A stretch of 64,000 nucleotides of DNA from an uncultured Microbulbifer sp. (GCF_947498635.1 NZ_CANMKV010000003.1:62001-126000); one strand, 5' to 3'; numbered from the stretch's first letter, positions 37,753-54,725 are shown. A program made the numbers and translations. The notes: generated by a model not told the origin, from the sequence alone.

Positions 37753-40419
37753 TTAAAACAGCTCTTCCGGCGGGGGCTCGCTCCGCTGTTCCCGGCCGGG
37801 CATATCCCTATCCTCGTCCGTATAACGGGAGCGATAGGGGTTGTAGACCTCACGGCCGGGCACCCGGTTAGTGCGGAAAATCTCAAACATGCCCCCGTAG
37901 GAGGTGCGCAAGCCGTTCTTAGGGTTAATGCGCACGGTCACTATACCGTCGGGCTGGGGCAGGTGGCGCTCCGGCAACCCCTCCAGGGCTTCGGTCATAA
38001 ATTCAACCCAGATTGGCAGTGCTGCAGAGCCGCCGTACTCATTTTTGCCCAGCTCCCCATAAGAGTCGAAGCCTACCCAGGCACTGGTGGCTAAGTAGGG
38101 GCTGTAGCCAGAGAACCAGGCATCGCGGGGTCCGTTGGTGGTTCCGGTTTTACCGGCAATATCACCGCGTTTCATGGCGCGAGCGCGGCGGCCGGTGCCT
38201 TTCTTAATGACGTCTTTCAGGATGGAATCCATGATGTAAGCCGTCTCTGGGGACATGGCACGTGGTGCAAGGGGGCGCGCCTGGGACTTGGACGGGTCCA
38301 GGGGACCGACAGGAAGCTCTTGCAGGTCGGCGGGTTCACTGCCCTGGTCCGGCCCCCCCTCCTCCTGTTGCAGGGCTGACAGGTCCACCGGTTCTTCATG
38401 CCCCCCCTCGGGTTCACTGCCGGGCTCCGGGCAATCGTTACAGACTGTGAGGGGCAGGGCCTGGTAGAGGATCTCACCGTTCACGTCTAAAACCCGGTCC
38501 ACCAAGTAGGGTTCTACCCGGTAACCACCATTGGCGAAGGCGGCATATCCACGCACCATATCCAGCGGTGTGAGGGCGGAGCTGCCCAGAGCAATGGTCA
38601 GGTTGCGGGCTAGCTTGCTGCGGTCAAAGCCGAAACCCTCGACAAAACCCAGGGCGTAGTCGAGCCCAAGGGCCTGTAGCAAGCGAATGGAGACCATGTT
38701 GCGAGACTTGTATAAGGCCATGCGCAAGCGGGTTGGGCCGAGGAAAGTACCGCCATCATTCTCCGGGCGCCACACATCCTGCAGGTTGGTTTCCTCGAAG
38801 ATAATCGGCGCATCGTTGATCATACTCGCGGCGGTATAGCCGCGCTCAATGGCCGAGGCATAGATAAACGGCTTGAAGCTAGAACCCGGCTGGCGGGCGG
38901 CCTGAGTCACCCGGTTAAAGTGACTTTGGCGGAAGTCGTAACCGCCGACCAGAGCGCGAATGGCCCCATCTTTGGGGTCGATGGAAACCAGGGCGCCCTG
39001 GGCGGAGGGTACCTGGGCCAGTTCCCACTCTTCGGTGACTTGGGGTTCCTGAGGGGTGGCAACCTGTTCTTTCGGTTCTGCAAATGGATCGGGCTGGGAG
39101 GCGTCCTCTACTGGATTGGTTTCCGGGGCAGAATCCGGACTGCCAACAACTTCGGTATGGGAGATTTCGATACGGCGCAGGCGCACCACATCGCCGGGCG
39201 CAAACATTTTGTCCGCGGACTGCAAGCGCGGGCCCCGGGCGCTCTCAGAAACATATGGGCGAATAGAATCCAGACCGTTCTCCCAAGGGATTTCCACAAC
39301 CTGACGGTTGCGAAGTTGTACCTGTAAAAGCTTTGGCTCCACGGCGGTAACGACACCGGGCTCCAAGCCGCCAAGCACGGGAATTTCATGGAGAAGGTCG
39401 ACTAATTGGTCGCTGTCGTGCAGTAACTCTGGCGGTAGGCGCTGTTCCGGGCCGCGGTAACCGTGGCGGGCATCGTAGGTCTCGAGACCGTTTTGGAGCG
39501 CCTTGCGCGCCTCATCCTGGAGGCGGCTGTTAACCGTGGTGATCACCTGATAGCCGTCGGTATAGGCACTGTCGCCAAATAGCTCTACAGCTTCTTTACG
39601 AGCCATTTCCGCAATGTAGGGGGCGTCTAGGTCCAGGTCGCGGCTGTGGTAGCTGGCGGTTACCGGGGCGGTCATAGAGTGCTTGTATTCATCCTGGTCG
39701 ATATAACCTAGATCCAGCATGCGCTTCAGGATCCAGTTACGGCGCACAAGCGCTCGGGTGGGGTTGGCGATAGGATTGAACGTGGAGGGTGCCTTTGGCA
39801 GGCCGGCCATCATGGCCCACTGTGCCAAGCTGAGATCCTTGATGTCTCGACCGTAGTAGACATGAGCGGCGGCCTGGAAACCATAGGCGCGGTTACCGAG
39901 GAAAATTTTGTTGATATAGAGCTGCAAAATCTCGTCTTTACTGAGCTCGCGTTCAATCTGCAGCGATAAGAGAATCTCGTTGAATTTGCGAATGAAGCGC
40001 TGCTCACGACTCAGGAAAAAGTTGCGTGCAACCTGCATGGTTAGTGTGCTGCCACCCGACTGGATCGAACCGGTTTGCACCAATTGCGAGGCCGCCCGCA
40101 TCAGGCCCCGGATCGATACCCCGTTGTGGGAGTAGAAGCTCGCGTCTTCAGCCGCGAGAATCGCCTTGATAAACGGCTCTGGGGTCTGCTCGATAGTAAT
40201 GGGGTTGCGCCGCTTCTCACCGAACTCACCGATCAGTTTCATATCCTGTGAGTAAACCCGCAGTGGCGTCTGCAGGCGAATATCGCGCAGGCTCTCGACG
40301 GAGGGCAGTCCCGGCTTCAGGAAGAGATAGATGCTGGCGAAAACCATGGCTGCGCCGGCTGCTCCGGCGAGACTGAGCCAGAGCAGTGCTAATAGACGAT
40401 TTCGAGCTTTTACGGTCAT
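37753..40419 (-). CDS. mrcA: Penicillin-binding protein 1A (bifunctional)
   Basis: An 888-residue peptidoglycan glycosyltransferase/transpeptidase. One N-terminal membrane helix (about residues 10-34) is followed by the GT51 domain with catalytic E91 in AAEDASFYSHNG and GGSTLTMQVARNFF, an OB-like insert, and the transpeptidase with S513-SFK516, SRN and KTGTT. Two disordered acidic insertions stand out: one rich in P/E/Q near residues 415-445 and one rich in E, P, Q, S and D near 650-715. It is divergent from pilM, as ponA is in Pseudomonas. Confidence 0.95.
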   Translation of the reverse strand: MTVKARNRLLALLWLSLAGAAGAAMVFASIYLFLKPGLPSVESLRDIRLQTPLRVYSQDMKLIGEFGEKRRNPITIEQTPEPFIKAILAAEDASFYSHNGVSIRGLMRAASQLVQTGSIQSGGSTLTMQVARNFFLSREQRFIRKFNEILLSLQIERELSKDEILQLYINKIFLGNRAYGFQAAAHVYYGRDIKDLSLAQWAMMAGLPKAPSTFNPIANPTRALVRRNWILKRMLDLGYIDQDEYKHSMTAPVTASYHSRDLDLDAPYIAEMARKEAVELFGDSAYTDGYQVITTVNSRLQDEARKALQNGLETYDARHGYRGPEQRLPPELLHDSDQLVDLLHEIPVLGGLEPGVVTAVEPKLLQVQLRNRQVVEIPWENGLDSIRPYVSESARGPRLQSADKMFAPGDVVRLRRIEISHTEVVGSPDSAPETNPVEDASQPDPFAEPKEQVATPQEPQVTEEWELAQVPSAQGALVSIDPKDGAIRALVGGYDFRQSHFNRVTQAARQPGSSFKPFIYASAIERGYTAASMINDAPIIFEETNLQDVWRPENDGGTFLGPTRLRMALYKSRNMVSIRLLQALGLDYALGFVEGFGFDRSKLARNLTIALGSSALTPLDMVRGYAAFANGGYRVEPYLVDRVLDVNGEILYQALPLTVCNDCPEPGSEPEGGHEEPVDLSALQQEEGGPDQGSEPADLQELPVGPLDPSKSQARPLAPRAMSPETAYIMDSILKDVIKKGTGRRARAMKRGDIAGKTGTTNGPRDAWFSGYSPYLATSAWVGFDSYGELGKNEYGGSAALPIWVEFMTEALEGLPERHLPQPDGIVTVRINPKNGLRTSYGGMFEIFRTNRVPGREVYNPYRSRYTDEDRDMPGREQRSEPPPEELF

Positions 40420-40461
40420 GAAACTGCTTCTGTGTACTTCATCTGAGTGATTCGGTGAATA

Positions 40462-40490
40462 ATTATACGAATATTGTGCGCTATTACCTA
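40462..40490 (-). promoter_or_regulatory. Possible mrcA promoter
   Basis: On the minus strand a perfect TATAAT (40462-40467) with a 17-base spacer to a poor TAGGTA. Transcription would begin near 40454, about 35 bases before the mrcA ATG. Confidence 0.45.
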
Positions 40491-40502
40491 TGCAAATGCC
40501 GG

Positions 40503-40530
40503 TTGAAGCGGTAATTTAAAGTGCTATAAC
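40503..40530 (+). promoter_or_regulatory. Possible pilMNOPQ promoter
   Basis: TTGAAG (40503-40508), a 16-base spacer and TATAAC (40525-40530). It would start transcription near 40537, 30 bases before pilM, back to back with the mrcA promoter. Confidence 0.5.
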
Positions 40531-40545
40531 ATCAAACTTTCATAA

Positions 40546-41643
<1,098 letters not shown>

Positions 41644-41644
41644 T

Positions 41645-42220
41645 ATGGCCAAGATTAACCTACTCCCGTGGCGCCAGGAATATCGTGCGCAGAAACAAAA
41701 AGAGTTCCAGCAAGTACTGGCTCTGGTGGTTATTGCTGCGGCCGTTGCAGTATTTTTGTGGATCAAGACTGTAGATGGGCAAGTCGCCCTTCAAGATGAA
41801 CGCAATCAAATGCTACAAGTCAAAATTAATGCTTTGAATAAGCAAGTGCGGGAAATTCAGGACCTGAAGAAGCGCCGTCAGGAATTGATCGACCGCATGC
41901 GTGTAATTCAGGAGCTTCAGGGTAACCGCCCCCTGGCAGTGCGTTATTTTGATGAGTTGGTTCAGGCTACCCCGGAGGGGCTCTGGTTGACCACTCTTGA
42001 GCGCAAGGGTAACAACCTAAGCGTATCCGGGATTGCAGAGTCAAATAATCGCGTTTCATCTTTTATGCGTAATCTGGATCAGTCTGATTGGTATGAGTCA
42101 CCCAACCTTAATGATGTTACCGCAAGCCCGGCTTTTGGTGAGCAGGCCAGTGCATTTCAGCTCTCAGTGAATATGAGCGGGCGTAAAAGTAATAATGAAG
42201 ACCAAGGCGTGGCCAACTAA
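41645..42220 (+). CDS. pilN: Type IV pilus assembly protein PilN
   Basis: A 191-residue bitopic inner-membrane protein. The cytoplasmic N-terminus begins MAKINLLPWR, the motif bound by PilM, followed by one membrane helix (about residues 20-38), a coiled coil and a periplasmic alpha/beta domain. The start directly after the pilM stop is fixed by the INLLPWR motif. From about mid-gene the DNA becomes AT-rich. Confidence 0.95.
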   Translation: MAKINLLPWRQEYRAQKQKEFQQVLALVVIAAAVAVFLWIKTVDGQVALQDERNQMLQVKINALNKQVREIQDLKKRRQELIDRMRVIQELQGNRPLAVRYFDELVQATPEGLWLTTLERKGNNLSVSGIAESNNRVSSFMRNLDQSDWYESPNLNDVTASPAFGEQASAFQLSVNMSGRKSNNEDQGVAN

Positions 42221-42232
42221 AGGGAAATAAGC

Positions 42233-42853
42233 ATGGCATTGGCAGATACGCTTAAGCAGATTCAAGAACTTGATATTAATGATATTGATTTTAGTCGTGT
42301 AGGGGTTTGGCCTTTACTGGGGCGTGTTACTCTCCTTGCCATCATAGTCTCAGTAATCATTTTGATAGGTTATTACCTCTGGGTTGGCGATTTATATGGT
42401 CGGTTAGAAATTGCTGCGAAAAAGGAGCAAGAATTATTTTCTCAGTTTGAAAAGAAGCAGTTTGAGGCTGCAAACTTGGACACCTATCGTGTCCAATTGA
42501 TGGAAATGGAGGAAACTTTTGGTGCTTTATTAAAGCAGCTGCCAAAAGATACAGAGGTTCCTGGACTGCTTGAAGATATTGATGAGTATGGTCGCGGTAG
42601 TGGCTTAACGATTGAAAAGGTTGCCCTGGAGAGTGAGTTAGTTGGGGAGTTTTATGTGGAACTCCCAATCCGTATCCAAGTACAAGGCGGATATCATGAA
42701 TTTGGATCTTTTATCAGTGGTATTGCTGGTATGCCGCGTATTGTAACCTTACATGATTTTAATATATCAACCAGTCGTGATAGCGCTGGTCTCTTGGGAA
42801 TGGTTATTAATGCCAAAACTTATCGCTATAAGGATCAGGAGGATCAAGAGTGA
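42233..42853 (+). CDS. pilO: Type IV pilus assembly protein PilO
   Basis: A 206-residue partner of PilN with a short N-terminus, one membrane helix (about residues 27-48), coiled coil and a ferredoxin-like periplasmic domain (from VEL PIRIQVQGGYHEFGSF). It starts 12 bases after pilN and overlaps pilP by four bases. The gene is AT-rich compared with pilM. Confidence 0.94.
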   Translation: MALADTLKQIQELDINDIDFSRVGVWPLLGRVTLLAIIVSVIILIGYYLWVGDLYGRLEIAAKKEQELFSQFEKKQFEAANLDTYRVQLMEMEETFGALLKQLPKDTEVPGLLEDIDEYGRGSGLTIEKVALESELVGEFYVELPIRIQVQGGYHEFGSFISGIAGMPRIVTLHDFNISTSRDSAGLLGMVINAKTYRYKDQEDQE

Positions 42854-43380
42854 TTAGGTTTTTCTCCCTTTGTACCATCATGATAACTATGGCGGGCTGC
42901 AGCCTAAAGAATGATCATTCTGATTTGTATGAAAGGATGGCAGAAATTGAAAGCAGACCTAAAGGGCAGATTGAGCCTATTCCAACTTTTACTCCATATA
43001 GCCCTTATGTTTATAGCGCAACAGCGCTGCGAAGCCCCTTTACACGCCCTGTGTTGGCATCCGATCAGCGTTTAGTTGGTCGTAAATTAGATATAGCGCC
43101 AGATATGAGCCGGCAGCGAGAGCTGCTTGAAAGGTATAATTTTGATGCCCTTTCGATGGTTGGCACCTTGTCTCGTGAAGGGCAGCTTTGGGCTTTGATT
43201 GATGATGGTGCCGGAGGTATTCATAGAATAACTGTTGGTAATTATGTGGGAAAAAATCATGGGCGTGTAGTTAGTGCTACAGCTGCCCAACTAGACGTAT
43301 TAGAAATTGTGCCTGATGGTACTGGCAGTTGGATTGAGAGGCCACGCGCATTAGCGTTGGAAGAGAAGGACAACGGGTAA
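42850..43380 (+). CDS. pilP: Type IV pilus lipoprotein PilP
   Basis: A 176-residue lipoprotein that joins PilN/PilO to the secretin. The lipobox ends at C17 (ITMAGC). An unstructured stretch then leads to the beta-sandwich PilP domain (MVGTLSREGQLWALIDDGAGGIHRV-like). The GTG start overlaps the pilO stop and its TAA overlaps the pilQ ATG by one base, so translation is coupled throughout. AT-rich. Confidence 0.94.
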   Translation: MIRFFSLCTIMITMAGCSLKNDHSDLYERMAEIESRPKGQIEPIPTFTPYSPYVYSATALRSPFTRPVLASDQRLVGRKLDIAPDMSRQRELLERYNFDALSMVGTLSREGQLWALIDDGAGGIHRITVGNYVGKNHGRVVSATAAQLDVLEIVPDGTGSWIERPRALALEEKDNG

Positions 43381-45581
43381 TGATTCATAAAAAGCTTGCC
43401 AGAAATTTGGCTACGATTCGGTTAGTAGTGCTTGCGGTACTAATGGTGCCGGCGATTTTACAAGCACAGGTAAACCAGTTAAATGATATACAGTTTTCTG
43501 AACTGCCTGGCAGTCGAGTGCAATTGCGTTTGTCTTTTAGCGATGCCGCTCCAGAGCCCACAGGCTACACGATTGAACAACCGGCACGAATTGTGATTGA
43601 CTTTCCTGGAGTTGAAAGCGCCTTGCCCCAAAAGAAGTATTCTTTAGGAATAGGTGGGGCCAGGAGTGCAGTAGTTGTATCTAATGATGATCGCACTCGC
43701 CTAATTGTGAATTTGGACCAATTACCGGTGTACTCTACTGAGCGCAAGGGTAATCAATTAGTCATGGAGATTGGAGCAAACTCTGCTTCTGTTGCCACTG
43801 TAGGGAACTCAGGGAGCCAGGACTCCCAAAGTGCTGGCTTGGGTTTCGGTGGAAATAATGATTTTCATGCGACAGATTCGATAGCGGTAAAGAATGTTGA
43901 TTTTCGTCGTGGCGAAGATGGGGAAGGCAAGGTAATTGTCAGTCTGTCTGATCCAGGAGTTAATATTGATGTTGAACGGGCTAAAGGAAAAATTTATTTA
44001 ACGTTTCTGGGCGCCGATCTTCCAGAATCATTACGTCAACGTCTTGATGTGACGGATTTTGCAACACCAGTAAATTCAATAACTGTAGATTATGATGGTC
44101 GCAATACAGTTATTGCTGTTGATCCAACGAATATAGATTATGACTATCTAGCTTATCAGACAGATAATGAATATGTACTTAGCGTAAAGCCCCTGACAGA
44201 AGCTGAAATTCGTGAGAAAGAAAAAGAATTCCAGTTTGTCGGGAAAAAGCTATCCTTAAATTTTCAGGATATTGAGGTTCGCTCTGTCCTTCAGGTAATT
44301 GCGGATTTTACAGGCTTAAATCTTGTAGCTAGTGACACAGTGCAAGGGCGCATTACCTTACGCCTTGATGGCGTTCCCTGGGATCAGGCCTTGGCATTAA
44401 TACTAAAGGCCAAAGGGTTAGATAAGCGGCAGGAAGGCAGCGTTATTATGGTGGCTCCTGCAGCAGAAATCGCTGAAAGGGAGCGGCAAGAGCTGGAGAC
44501 TCGGAAGCAGTTACAAGAATTAGCCCCCCTGCGTACTGAATATATACATGTCCGATATGCTGATGCCGGCGAAATTTTCACATTGTTCTCCGGTAAGGAT
44601 AGTGGGAGTTCTGGTCAGGGTGGCTTTACAGGAGGTAATAGCCGGGATGCAAATAAAGGCAGTATATTATCCCCGCGCGGCAGCGCAATTGTAGATGAGC
44701 GTACAAATACAATCATCCTCACTGATACAGAGGATAAAATAGCCCAGTTTCGTGAATTGATTGAGGTTATTGATGTTCCAATTCGGCAGGTCATGATAGA
44801 AGCTCGTATAGTGACGGCGAATAGTGACTTTTCTAAAGAGCTAGGTGTGCAATGGAACTACACAGGAACTCATGACGTTAATGATGATACGATAGCTATT
44901 GGCTCTGGCGGACAAAATAGTTCCACGGTTATTGGGAGCGGATCAGGGGGAAGTGTCTCTTCACCTATTAGTTTTCATGAACCTTTGATGGTAGATTTGG
45001 GTGTTGGTTCACCGGCTGGAAGTCTAGCTTATGCGATTTTGAAAGAGAGTTTTTATTTAGGCTTGGAATTATCTGCCTTGGAGGATGTGGGAATGGCTGA
45101 GATTGTCTCTCAGCCCAAAGTTGTCACAGGAGATAAGCAAGAGGCAAGTATACAGTCTGGTGTGGAAATTCCATATCTCGAGGCTACATCCTCCGGTGCG
45201 GCAGCAGTAACATTCCGTGAGGCAGTATTGGAACTTAATGTGCTTCCTCAAATCACACCCGATAATAATATTATCATGACTTTAAATATTGAACAGAACA
45301 CGGTTGGCCAACTGTTTAGTGTGTCAAGCTTTGCTGCGGTGCCTTCAATTAATGTAAATACCTTAGAGACGAAAGTTCTTGTTCGTGATGGTGAGACTAT
45401 AGTATTGGGTGGGGTTTTTGAAAGCGTGGCAATTGAAACTGAATCCAAAGTCCCTTTACTGGGAGATATTCCATATCTTGGTAGATTGTTCAAAAAAACC
45501 ATTCGCGAAGATAACAAGCGGGAGCTTTTAATGTTCATTACCCCGCGAATAATGGATGATGAGAATTTTTACGCCAAGTGA
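43380..45581 (+). CDS. pilQ: Type IV pilus secretin PilQ
   Basis: A 733-residue outer-membrane channel subunit. A signal peptide (to about residue 29, ILQAQ) precedes two AMIN domains (about 35-140 and 165-270), which bind peptidoglycan, then an STN/N0 domain (about 290-355), an N1 domain split by a glycine/serine-rich loop (about 400-430), and the secretin barrel (about 475-725, with ASIQSGVEIPY and VLGGVF). AT-rich throughout. Its last bases overlap the GTG of aroK, where composition changes at once. Confidence 0.96.
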   Translation: MIHKKLARNLATIRLVVLAVLMVPAILQAQVNQLNDIQFSELPGSRVQLRLSFSDAAPEPTGYTIEQPARIVIDFPGVESALPQKKYSLGIGGARSAVVVSNDDRTRLIVNLDQLPVYSTERKGNQLVMEIGANSASVATVGNSGSQDSQSAGLGFGGNNDFHATDSIAVKNVDFRRGEDGEGKVIVSLSDPGVNIDVERAKGKIYLTFLGADLPESLRQRLDVTDFATPVNSITVDYDGRNTVIAVDPTNIDYDYLAYQTDNEYVLSVKPLTEAEIREKEKEFQFVGKKLSLNFQDIEVRSVLQVIADFTGLNLVASDTVQGRITLRLDGVPWDQALALILKAKGLDKRQEGSVIMVAPAAEIAERERQELETRKQLQELAPLRTEYIHVRYADAGEIFTLFSGKDSGSSGQGGFTGGNSRDANKGSILSPRGSAIVDERTNTIILTDTEDKIAQFRELIEVIDVPIRQVMIEARIVTANSDFSKELGVQWNYTGTHDVNDDTIAIGSGGQNSSTVIGSGSGGSVSSPISFHEPLMVDLGVGSPAGSLAYAILKESFYLGLELSALEDVGMAEIVSQPKVVTGDKQEASIQSGVEIPYLEATSSGAAAVTFREAVLELNVLPQITPDNNIIMTLNIEQNTVGQLFSVSSFAAVPSINVNTLETKVLVRDGETIVLGGVFESVAIETESKVPLLGDIPYLGRLFKKTIREDNKRELLMFITPRIMDDENFYAK

Positions 45582-46102
45582 TTAACCGCTCTATCTTTCT
45601 TGTCGGCCCCATGGGGGCCGGCAAATCCACGATCGGCAAGTTGCTGGCGGCGCAGTTGCAGCTACCTTTTGCCGATACCGATAAGGTGCTGGAAGAGCGC
45701 ACAGGGGCGGATATTCCCTGGATTTTTGATGTGGAAGGAGAGGTGGGATTTCGCCGCCGGGAGAGTGAAGTACTTGAAGATCTCTGCCGGGGTGATTGCC
45801 AAGTAATAGGCACCGGTGGTGGTATTGTTCTGTTGGAGGAGAACAGGAGGCTGCTGCAGAAATTTGGCCATGTAGTCTATCTGCAGGCCAGTGTGGAGCA
45901 GTTGCTAGAGCGCACTTCCAAGAACAGTAACCGCCCGCTTTTACGCGTGCCAAATCCACGCCTGCGTATTGAAGAAATTTTGCAGGAGCGGGACCCTCTC
46001 TATCGTGAAGTGGCGGATGTGATCTGCGATACCGACCACCTCACCCCCAAACAGGCATCGACTCTAGTCGCAGAACGCCTACAGGCAAGTCTCTCCCAGT
46101 AA
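45578..46102 (+). CDS. aroK: Shikimate kinase
   Basis: Phosphorylates shikimate at the 3-OH in aromatic amino-acid synthesis. A 174-residue P-loop kinase: FLVGPMGAGKSTIGK at the start, ADTDKVLEERTG, and GTGGGIVL with the lid region RTSKNSNRPLL. The GTG start overlaps the pilQ stop by four bases (GTGA), as in other gammaproteobacteria where pilQ-aroK-aroB are linked. Confidence 0.96.
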   Translation: MINRSIFLVGPMGAGKSTIGKLLAAQLQLPFADTDKVLEERTGADIPWIFDVEGEVGFRRRESEVLEDLCRGDCQVIGTGGGIVLLEENRRLLQKFGHVVYLQASVEQLLERTSKNSNRPLLRVPNPRLRIEEILQERDPLYREVADVICDTDHLTPKQASTLVAERLQASLSQ

Positions 46103-46180
46103 CCTCTAAATACACTGTGCTAAAGTGCGTCTCATTGACTCAAATCGTTGCATAGAGACGTTAGTGGGAAGAGGAGCACC

Positions 46181-47266
46181 ATGCATTCATTCAATGTAGA
46201 GCTGGGGGAGCGCAGTTACCCCATTGTTATCGGGTCCAAGCTACTCGGCGATTCACAATACTTGCTGCCCTATATTCGTGGACGCCAGGTGTGTGTGGTT
46301 ACCAATGAGACTGTGGCCCCCCTGTATCTGGCCCAGCTCCTCGATGGACTTTCCGACTTCGATAAGGTTGATGTTGTTGAGCTACCTGACGGGGAGGCTT
46401 TTAAAACCCTGGAAACGCTCAATCGTATTTTTGACACCTTACTGGAGCAGCGCCACAACCGATCCACTACCCTGATTGCTCTGGGTGGAGGAGTTGTGGG
46501 AGATATGTGCGGCTTTGCCGCCGCCTGTTACCAGCGGGGCGTCGACTTTATCCAAGTGCCCACCACCCTTCTCGCTCAAGTGGATTCCTCTGTGGGGGGA
46601 AAGACTGGCGTGAATCACCCCTTGGGCAAAAATATGATCGGGGCTTTTTACCAGCCCCGATTGGTGCTTGCGGATATGGATACCCTGGGCACTCTGCCAG
46701 AGCGAGAGTTCTCTGCCGGCATTGCCGAGGTAATCAAATACGGCTTGATCTGCGATGCGCCATTTTTCCACTGGATAGAATCCAATATCGATGCACTACT
46801 GATACGAGACCCGCGGGCCCTGGCTTATGCGGTTGATCGCTGCTGCCGGGATAAGGCCGAGGTCGTCGCCAGTGACGAGCGTGAGGGAGGCCGGCGTGCC
46901 ATATTGAACTTTGGTCATACTTTTGGGCACGCCATTGAGGCGGTGCAAGGCTACGGACGCTGGCTACACGGTGAGGCGGTTGCAGCAGGTATGGTAATGG
47001 CGCTGGAGTTGTCGCGACTGCAAGGGGGTGTGGACAGCGAGCTGCTCGAGCGTGTGTGTAATCTGTTGCAAAGGGCCCAGCTGCCTCAGCGGTCACCTGA
47101 GGACATGCGTGTCGATGATTTTTTGCGGGTGATGCAGGTCGACAAAAAAGTCATCGATGGCAAATTGCGTCTCATTTTGCTGAGGGCGTTGGGCGATGCA
47201 AAAGTTGTCGACGACACACCAATGGAAAAAGTTATGGAAGCGCTAAGGAACTGTGGTGCCAGGTGA
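46181..47266 (+). CDS. aroB: 3-dehydroquinate synthase
   Basis: NAD- and metal-dependent cyclisation of DAHP to dehydroquinate. From the ATG at 46181 (GAGGAG just ahead) the protein has 361 residues, the usual length. Motifs: [14 protein letters not shown] for [35 protein letters not shown] and the metal histidines in [10 protein letters not shown] and [10 protein letters not shown]. Eleven in-frame codons upstream are not needed. The damX gene that often follows is missing. Confidence 0.96.
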   Translation: MHSFNVELGERSYPIVIGSKLLGDSQYLLPYIRGRQVCVVTNETVAPLYLAQLLDGLSDFDKVDVVELPDGEAFKTLETLNRIFDTLLEQRHNRSTTLIALGGGVVGDMCGFAAACYQRGVDFIQVPTTLLAQVDSSVGGKTGVNHPLGKNMIGAFYQPRLVLADMDTLGTLPEREFSAGIAEVIKYGLICDAPFFHWIESNIDALLIRDPRALAYAVDRCCRDKAEVVASDEREGGRRAILNFGHTFGHAIEAVQGYGRWLHGEAVAAGMVMALELSRLQGGVDSELLERVCNLLQRAQLPQRSPEDMRVDDFLRVMQVDKKVIDGKLRLILLRALGDAKVVDDTPMEKVMEALRNCGAR

Positions 47267-47609
47267 CAGAGGCTTCGCAAATCCAGGTCATTAGAGTCGA
47301 TGGTTACGTATAACCCCTCATATAGGAAATACGTCTGTCTTAATTTTGTTTGGCAGATAAAAAAACTGCAAAATATTGAAAATGTAGTGATGAGAAAGTA
47401 ATATTGCGCGCCCCCCGGAGATAATGGCGGGGCCAGATGACCGCCAAAAGAACAATAAAAAAGCCCCAGATGAGGGCTTTTTTTATCTCGGGATCTTTTA
47501 CCTAGGGACCGCAGGAGAGCGTAGCGCGAGCGTTAAGCCATTTTTGCCCATAGCAGGCCGCTAACTGGCAATGCCTGTGGTCCCCCAATCGATAGTGACG
47601 AGGAATTCT
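47267..47609 (+). promoter_or_regulatory. aroB-gltB intergenic leader
   Basis: No gene is supported. The first 140 bases are AT-rich and contain a plausible sigma70 promoter: TTGAAA (47376-47381), 17 bases, TAATAT (47399-47404). An intrinsic terminator lies downstream of that promoter and still upstream of gltB, so either gltB has another start site or the leader works by attenuation. The gltB ribosome site GAGGAA is at about 47600. Confidence 0.45.
47457..47484 (+). terminator. Intrinsic terminator upstream of gltB
   Basis: A 10-bp stem (AAAAAAGCCC / GGGCTTTTTT, 47457-47466 and 47474-47483) with a seven-base loop and a seven-T tail. It may end aroB transcription or act as an attenuator for gltB. 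Confidence 0.85.
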
Positions 47610-53497
<5,888 letters not shown>

Positions 53498-53514
53498 TCG
53501 GCTAAATCATGAAT

Positions 53515-53541
53515 GGGAGGCTTTAAGCCTCCCGTTTTTTT
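53515..53541 (+). terminator. gltBD terminator
   Basis: An 8-bp stem (GGGAGGCT / AGCCTCCC) with a three-base loop, one G and then seven T residues. Confidence 0.9.
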
Positions 53542-53645
53542 CTTCGTGCGAGTTTGAGTTCGTATCAATGATATTTTTGTCGCTCTGTTTATAGTGGCCC
53601 CGCCCCCTGTACAATAGCCGTTTTTTTAGCCCGCTCGGTGTACCC

Positions 53646-54725
53646 ATGTCTGATACCAAACCGTCCGAATTGAAAAACGACCGCTTTCTTCGCGCCCTTT
53701 TGCGTCAGCCCGTGGATCGAACGCCTGTGTGGATGATGCGCCAAGCGGGTCGCTATTTACCCGAGTACCGCGCCAGTCGCGCGGAGGCGGGCAGTTTTAT
53801 GGACTTGTGCCGCAATACTGAACTGGCGTGCGAGGTCACTTTGCAGCCGCTAGAACGCTACCCGCTGGATGCGGCGATCCTGTTCTCGGATATCCTCACA
53901 ATTCCAGATGCCATGGGATTGGGGCTCTATTTTGCGGAGGGCGAGGGGCCCAAATTCCACAAGCCGCTGCGCAGTGCCGCCGATATTGAGGCCCTGGAAG
54001 TGGTCAACAGCGAGCGCGACCTCGACTACGTTATGAACGCCGTTTCCACTATTCGCCGGGAACTGAATGGGCGTGTGCCGTTGATTGGCTTTTCCGGCAG
54101 CCCCTGGACTCTGGCTACTTATATGATCGAGGGTGGCTCGAGCAAGGACTTTGCCCGTTGTAAGGAGATGCTCTACAACCGCCCGGAATTGATGCACCAG
54201 CTGCTAACGGTGCTGGCCGACTCGGTGACCGATTACCTGAATGCGCAGATTCGCGCCGGCGCTCAAGCGGTACAGATCTTTGATACCTGGGGTGGCGCTT
54301 TGAGCCACAGCGCCTATCGCGAGTTCTCCCTGCAGTATATGCAGCGTATTCTCGGCGGTCTGATCAAGGAGGCCGATGGCCGTCGGGTACCCGCGATCCT
54401 GTTCACGAAAGGTGGTGGCCAATGGCTGGAAGCTATGGCGGATACCGGTGCCGATGCCCTGGGGCTCGACTGGACCACCGATATCGGCAGCGCCCGCGCA
54501 CGAGTAGGGGACCGCGTCGCCCTGCAGGGTAACCTGGATCCCTCTGTGCTCTACGCCAGCCCGAAGCGTATTCGCGAGGAAGTAGAGGCGATTTTGAAGT
54601 CCTTTGGCCAGGGTAACGGCCACATATTCAACCTCGGTCACGGTATCACCCCGAAAGTCGATCCAGCCCACGCTGGCGCCATGATCGAGGCTGTTGTGGA
54701 GCTTTCCGCAAAATATCACGCTTAA
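53646..54725 (+). CDS. hemE: Uroporphyrinogen decarboxylase
   Basis: Decarboxylates the four acetate side chains of uroporphyrinogen III to give coproporphyrinogen III. The 359-residue protein has the family signatures [18 protein letters not shown] (about residues 24-41) and [17 protein letters not shown], and an aspartate in LFSDILTIP. The ATG has no clear ribosome site; a TACAAT -10-like hexamer (53610-53615) lies 30 bases upstream without a good -35, so the leader may be short. The gene stands apart from the hemCDXY operon, as is usual. Confidence 0.96.
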   Translation: MSDTKPSELKNDRFLRALLRQPVDRTPVWMMRQAGRYLPEYRASRAEAGSFMDLCRNTELACEVTLQPLERYPLDAAILFSDILTIPDAMGLGLYFAEGEGPKFHKPLRSAADIEALEVVNSERDLDYVMNAVSTIRRELNGRVPLIGFSGSPWTLATYMIEGGSSKDFARCKEMLYNRPELMHQLLTVLADSVTDYLNAQIRAGAQAVQIFDTWGGALSHSAYREFSLQYMQRILGGLIKEADGRRVPAILFTKGGGQWLEAMADTGADALGLDWTTDIGSARARVGDRVALQGNLDPSVLYASPKRIREEVEAILKSFGQGNGHIFNLGHGITPKVDPAHAGAMIEAVVELSAKYHA

